Source: CAVYBY01 sp963766935 (GTDB taxonomy: Bacteria; Actinomycetota; UBA4738; HRBIN12). Taken from it: 64,000 nucleotides of DNA. The stretch lies in NCBI GenBank assembly GCA_963766935.1, contig CAVYBY010000003.1:496001-560000 (forward strand), read 5' to 3'. Positions within the stretch are counted from its first letter, which is position 1, and each line of letters opens with the position of its first letter. Made by a program: the position numbers and the translations under genes. Positions 62,757 to 64,000 of the stretch are shown here, piece by piece. Below the pieces are notes generated by a model. The model saw only the letters and a list, made by a program, of their open reading frames with translations. It was not told where the DNA came from and did not search any database.

Positions 62757-64000
62757 GCGCGATCGCCCTCGTCGTGGCCGTCATCCGCGGCCGTGGCCGT
62801 GTTCGCGGTTCGTGCCCGCAAGGTGGTCGGGCGTCGTTCGGGCCGGCCGCACGGTCGGTCGCAGGCGGCGAGGGCGGCCGGCGCGCGCGGCGCGAGCTGG
62901 TCCAGGTGCTCGGCCAGCGGAAGCTGCTGCAGAAGCTCGGGCCGGGAGCGATGCACGCGCTGATCTTCTGGGGATTCCTGATCCTGCTGCCCACGATCGT
63001 CGAGGCCGGGATCGCGATCGTCGACCGCCGACTCGACGCTGCCCTTCATCGGGCGGGCCGGCTGGTTCACCTTCCTCGTCGACGTGTTCGCCACCGGCGT
63101 CGTCGCCGGGGTGTGCGCCGCCTTCTGGATCCGCAAGGTGATGCGGCCCGATCGGTTCCGCGGAAGCCACTTGCGGCGAGGCCGACCGCATCCTCGTGTG
63201 GATCCTCGGGATCGTCTCGACCCTGCTGCTCTGGAACGCCGCGCGAATCTCGCTCGGGCTGGCCGATGCCGGCGCGATGCCGGTCTCGAACCTCCTGTCG
63301 GGGTTGTTCGGCGGCGGCCACGGCACCGAGTTCGCCGAGCATGTGCTGGTCTGGTTGCACCTGCTGCTCGTGCTCGGCTTCCTGGCGTTCCTGCCGGGAT
63401 CGAAGCACCTGCACATCCTCACGGCCGCGCCGAACGTCTACCTGTCCAAGACCGGGCCGAGCGGGCGGCTCGAGCCGCTTCGCATCGACCTCGAGGCGGC
63501 CGACACCGACGTGCGCCTGGGTGCCGGGGTCGCCACGGATCTGTCGCAGCAAGCAGCTGCTGGACCTGTTCACGTGCACCGAGTGCGGCCGGTGCCAGGA
63601 GGTCTGTCCCGCGTGGGCAACGGGAAAGCCGCTGTCGCCGAAGCTGCTGATCATGGATCTCCGCGACCACGTCGCCGGCGAGGCCCCGGCGATCCTGACC
63701 GCTTCCGCCGGAACGGTCGAGCTGCAGCCGCTCGTGCCGAACGCCGTCACCGACGAGGTCGTGTGGGACTGCGTGACGTGCGGCGCATGTGTGCGCGAGT
63801 GTCCGGTCGACATCGAGCACATCGACACGATCGTCGACCTTCGCCGTCACCTGGTGATGTCGGAGTCGCGGTTTCCGACCGAGGCGGGATCGATGCTCCG
63901 CGGGATCGAGGGTCCGTCGGAGAACCCGTGGGGCCAGCCGGCCGCCGCCCGCACCGAGTGGACCGAGGGGCTCGGAGGTGCGGGTCCTGCAGCCGGGCGA
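62753..64000 (+). CDS. Membrane (Fe-S)-binding oxidoreductase, HdrD/GlpC-like, partial at the window end (several frameshifts)
   Basis: The N-terminal half is a NarI-like membrane domain (MHALIFWGFLILLPTIVEAG; helices with GWFTFLVDVFATGVVAG, ILVWILGIVSTLLLWNAAR, VWLHLLLVLGFLAFLPGSKHLHI). Two [4Fe-4S] motifs follow: CTECGRCQEVCPAW and CVTCGACVRECPVD. The CCG domains would lie beyond 64000. This class sits next to etfAB and passes ETF electrons to quinone. The start is unclear: GGAGG at 62746-62750 but no normal codon at the right distance. At least four extra bases break the frame. Confidence 0.82.
   Translation, partial: MSAIALVVAVIRGRGRVRGSCPQGGRASFGPAARSVAGGEGGRRARRELVQVLGQRKLLQKLGPGAMHALIFWGFLILLPTIVEAGIAIVDRRLDAALHRAGRLVHLPRRRVRHRRRRRGVRRLLDPQGDAARSVPRKPLAARPTASSCGSSGSSRPCCSGTPRESRSGWPMPARCRSRTSCRGCSAAATAPSSPSMCWSGCTCCSCSASWRSCRDRSTCTSSRPRRTSTCPRPGRAGGSSRFASTSRRPTPTCAWVPGSPRICRSKQLLDLFTCTECGRCQEVCPAWATGKPLSPKLLIMDLRDHVAGEAPAILTASAGTVELQPLVPNAVTDEVVWDCVTCGACVRECPVDIEHIDTIVDLRRHLVMSESRFPTEAGSMLRGIEGPSENPWGQPAAARTEWTEGLGGAGPAAGR

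Noticed and set aside
43761..64000. Programmed ribosomal frameshifting as cause of the many frame changes
   Set aside because: The break points share no slippery heptamer or downstream structure, occur in unrelated genes, and go in both directions; consensus error is simpler.

Overview
The window is about 69% GC by eye, almost fully coding, with short intergenic gaps, frequent GTG starts and many ATGA/GTGA stop-start overlaps. Gene content (180-kDa-type NAD-glutamate dehydrogenase, HD-GYP protein, Tat-exported phosphoesterase, EtfAB with a membrane Fe-S reductase, ilv leader-peptide attenuation) and the many TANNNT boxes only 6-10 nt before start codons (leaderless transcripts) suggest an uncultured actinobacterium (Actinomycetota). 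The class cannot be fixed from this window. No rRNA, tRNA, CRISPR array, prophage or insertion sequence was seen.

Left part (1-29 kb): the 5' part of an NAD-glutamate dehydrogenase gene and a homocysteine methyltransferase/methylene-THF reductase fusion; a receiver-like membrane protein with a Gly/Asn tail; a dimethylarginine hydrolase-like enzyme; a membrane protein; a two-domain universal stress protein fused to a Rieske domain; serC read through into a penicillin-binding carboxypeptidase. Then comes a long minus-strand branched-chain amino acid operon (leader peptide, attenuator, unknown 107-aa protein, ilvB, ilvN, ilvC, leuA, leuB, cimA, small membrane protein), followed by an HD-GYP protein, a kinase-like protein, a GH15 glucosidase, a secreted beta-propeller protein, and thrC/ilvD. 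Acetolactate synthase, reductoisomerase, dehydratase, isopropylmalate synthase and dehydrogenase, citramalate synthase and threonine synthase together supply Ile, Val, Leu and Thr. leuCD and a transaminase are not in the window.

Middle part (29-48 kb): accessory metabolism and transport. It holds an amine-oxidase-like flavoprotein, two ABC export systems, a methyltransferase, two paralogous phytoene-desaturase-like flavoproteins, a YtcJ-like amidohydrolase divergent from an acyl-CoA dehydrogenase over a 27-bp gap with overlapping -10 boxes, a lipoprotein, a Tat-exported phosphoesterase, an ADP-forming acyl-CoA synthetase, a TetR regulator and a second acyl-CoA dehydrogenase.

Right part (47.6-64 kb): two convergent modules, each pairing a choline-kinase-like protein with a flavin/GcvT dehydrogenase of the dimethylglycine/sarcosine type. 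With them are a histidine phosphatase, a GCS2-type ligase, an amino acid permease, a metallophosphoesterase, a nucleotidyltransferase and a DeoR regulator. Divergent from the DeoR gene are etfB, etfA and a membrane (Fe-S) oxidoreductase, the natural electron sink for such flavoproteins. I read this as a catabolic island for an N-methylated or aminated substrate that passes through phosphorylated intermediates. That is inference.

Sequence quality caveat: from about 43.7 kb to the right end at least ten conserved genes are broken by single-base insertions or deletions, and the missing reading frame is always present next door. This looks like consensus error rather than decay, so those genes are given as whole CDS spans with the break points noted.
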